This document shows, one piece after another, positions 62,310 to 64,000 of a stretch of 64,000 bases of DNA. Under the pieces are notes generated by a model. The model saw nothing but the letters and a program-made list of their open reading frames with translations. It was not told the origin of the DNA and ran no database searches. The stretch lies in the NCBI GenBank assembly GCA_944472155.2, contig OX235271.1:21397710-21461709 (forward strand), given 5' to 3'. Made by a program: the position numbers and the translations under genes. The DNA is from Trichobilharzia szidati. Its lineage: Eukaryota > Platyhelminthes > Trematoda > Strigeidida > Schistosomatidae. Positions within the stretch are counted from its first letter, which is position 1, and every line of letters begins with the position of its first letter.

Positions 62310-63611
62310 AAAAACTGGCGTGGAATTATGCTTCTGTCCATTCCAAGCAAGATACTATGTCGCATCATCCTGGAGAGAATTAAACAAGCCCTAGATGAAA
62401 AACTTCGTCCGGAACAGGCCGGATTCAGGAGGAACAAGTCATGCATTGACCAAATCGCCACCCTACGGATTATCATTGAACAAAGTTTGGAATGGCAGTC
62501 ACCTCTCTATCTCAACTTCATCGATTTTGAGAAAGCCTTCGACAGCGTCGATCGAGAGGTGATTTGGCAACTACTTCGCTACTACGGGGTGCCGCCGACA
62601 ATTATACATCTCATCCAACAGCTGTATGACAACGCTGCATGCCAAGTAATCCACAACGGGAGGCTCACGGAATCCTTCGAAGTGAGGACGGGAGTGAGAC
62701 AAGGCTGTCTACTGTCACCAATGATCTTCCTGATTGCAGTTGATTGGATAATGCGACAGACAACGGCAACCAACGAGGGAACAGGCATAAAATGGACCGA
62801 CACAAAAGCCTTGGAGGATTTGGATTTCGCCGATGATATATGTCTGATTTCCCACAAACTGGAAGATATGCAAGTGAAAAGCAACAAATTGGCAGAAGAA
62901 GCAGCAAAGATAGGACTTTAAGTGAACATAGACAAAACAGAGGTAATGAAGATTCCTGGCCAACATCAACAGCAACAACCGACAACAATCAGCATAAATG
63001 GGAGGAACCTGAAGGAAACAACTTCTTTCACCTACCTGGGAAGCATCGTCTCAACTACAGGAGGGACTGACGAGGATATCAAAGCCAGAATCGGAAAAGC
63101 AAGACAAGTTTTCATTTCTCTCAAGTCTATGTGGAGGTCAACAGCATTCAGCGTCAAAAATAAGATCCGGATTTTCAACTCCAATGTGAAGGCAGTACTA
63201 CTATACGGATCAGAGACTTGGCGTGTCACAAAGAGCAGCTCAAACAAGCTACAGACCTTCATTAACAAATGCCTTCGCTCAATACTCAAGATCAAATGGC
63301 CGGAGAGGATCAGCAACAAAGATCTCTGGGAGCGAACCAACCAGGAACCGATCGTGAAACAAATAGGCAGGAAGAAATGGAGATGGATTGGACACACTCT
63401 GAGGAAACCATCAAGTGACATCACTAGACAAGCCCTCGAGTGGAACCCGAAAGGGAAGCGACGAGTTGGCCGTCCAAGGGTGACCTGGAGGAGATCATGT
63501 GAAGAGGAATTGAAAGCGTGTGGGCAGACTTGGAGCCAGGTGAAAACTACAGCAGAGAACCGAACGCAATGGAGACGCATGGCTGAAGCCCTATGTTCCT
63601 CTAGGAATTAA
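62310..63611 (+). pseudogene. SR2-like RTE RT, nearly intact
   Basis: One reading frame of 427 codons from 62328 to 63611 with a single in-frame TAA at 62919-62921. It contains 'IPSKILCRIILERIKQALDE', 'LRPEQAGFRRNKSCIDQ', 'NFIDFEKAFDSVDREVIWQL', 'RTGVRQGCLLSPMIFLIAVD', the catalytic FADD ('LEDLDFADDICLISHKLED'), then after the stop 'NIDKTEVMKIPGQHQQ', 'FTYLGSIVSTTGGTDEDIKA', 'FNSNVKAVLLYGSETW' and 'LCSSRN'. The endonuclease half is missing (5' truncation). The (aat)n tail is at 63618-63633. The stop sits where other copies have CAG. The youngest RTE copy in the window by integrity. Confidence 0.92.
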
Positions 63612-63633
63612 AGGAAATAATAATAATAATAAT

Positions 63634-64000
63634 TTGCTTTATTCCAAAGCTGTAGTGATGTTACAGTTTGGAATTTTCAGCATTTGGTACAATATCGCTT
63701 CTCACTTTGTTGAATTACTTTAAAAACAATTATAAAGATAATATCACAGGATTGTTAGTGGGAGTTCTTATTTGGTACTCGTAGTGACAGTGAAGTCATA
63801 TGTGTACAAGGAAAGGTGTAAATAATAATGATAATGAGGTTAGTAGCTAAGGTTGTCAGTTAATTGAGATAGTGTCACACATAGATTACAAATTGGAGAT
63901 AATAGAAGAGCCGATTATTTTGCACACAAAGTAGTAATTCATATGTTTCACGCTTTATACTGTCTCCATCGCATAGAACACGAGGTGGCCAAATATGATA
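63634..64000 (-). repeat. Jockey/CR1-like 3' end (runs off window)
   Basis: 'aatttgctttattccaaagctg' and 'gaattttcagcat' match the minus-strand 3' terminus at 32630-32690, and 'gcatagaacacgaggtggc' matches 33030-33050. It starts at the RTE tail and continues past the window. Confidence 0.7.

Noticed and set aside
1..64000. CRISPR array, operon or other prokaryotic system
   Set aside because: There are no regularly spaced short repeats and no ribosome-binding or operon structure. Introns, pol III SINEs and metazoan retroelements show a eukaryotic genome.

Overview
The window looks like intron and intergenic DNA from a digenean blood fluke (Schistosoma or a close relative). The reasons are: high AT content; very short coding exons split by large introns, with a few introns of only 33-48 nt; and a repeat set typical of schistosomes. 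That set comprises SR2-like RTE, SR1/CR1-like and Jockey-like non-LTR retrotransposons, Penelope-like elements (PLEs) with GIY-YIG endonuclease domains, and tRNA-headed SINEs carrying hammerhead ribozyme cores (the Smalpha type). Species cannot be fixed from sequence alone. No prokaryotic features are present. One assembly gap (Ns) lies at 35386-35884.

Two host genes can be supported. (1) A secreted ribonuclease T2 gene on the + strand runs from about 36.9 kb to at least 60.7 kb. I could place seven short coding exons (37054-37177, 41489-41535, 46587-46659, 48201-48268, 53506-53619, 56047-56095, 60671-60742). All have GT-AG borders and compatible phases, and together they carry both catalytic signatures of the family. 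It belongs to the family of the schistosome egg RNase omega-1. The first exon and the last exon are uncertain. (2) A small minus-strand gene at about 7328-8175 has exons separated by 33, 34, 48 and 92 nt introns. It resembles DUF4806-type proteins but carries an in-frame TAG, so it is broken, polymorphic or mis-sequenced.

Layout. 0-7 kb: RTE and Jockey-like fragments and PLE-terminal repeats. 7.3-8.2 kb: minus-strand gene. 9.4-13.4 kb: nearly complete SR1/CR1-like element, both ORFs decayed. 14.8-19.6 kb: PLE fragment, then an SR2-like RTE split by a 5'-truncated CR1-like insertion. 20-25.7 kb: pile-up of PLE pieces, a Jockey-like host element and an RTE. 27-36.5 kb: hammerhead SINEs, RTE, Jockey-like and SR3-like pieces. 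36.9-61.4 kb: RNase T2 gene, whose introns are filled with repeats, including a 1.45 kb composite block (PLE + TA repeat + RTE) present twice in opposite orientation. 61.5-64 kb: hammerhead SINE, the best preserved RTE reverse transcriptase (one in-frame stop), and the 3' end of a Jockey-like element.

The repeats interact as host and parasite elements. SINEs borrow the RTE 3' tail. Penelope copies occur head-to-head. CR1-like elements sit inside RTE copies, and SINEs sit inside Jockey-like copies. The most interesting signals are the transposon-stretched RNase T2 gene, the inverted composite duplication across three of its exons, and a tRNA-headed SINE family whose hammerhead stems differ from the Smalpha-type family yet remain self-complementary.
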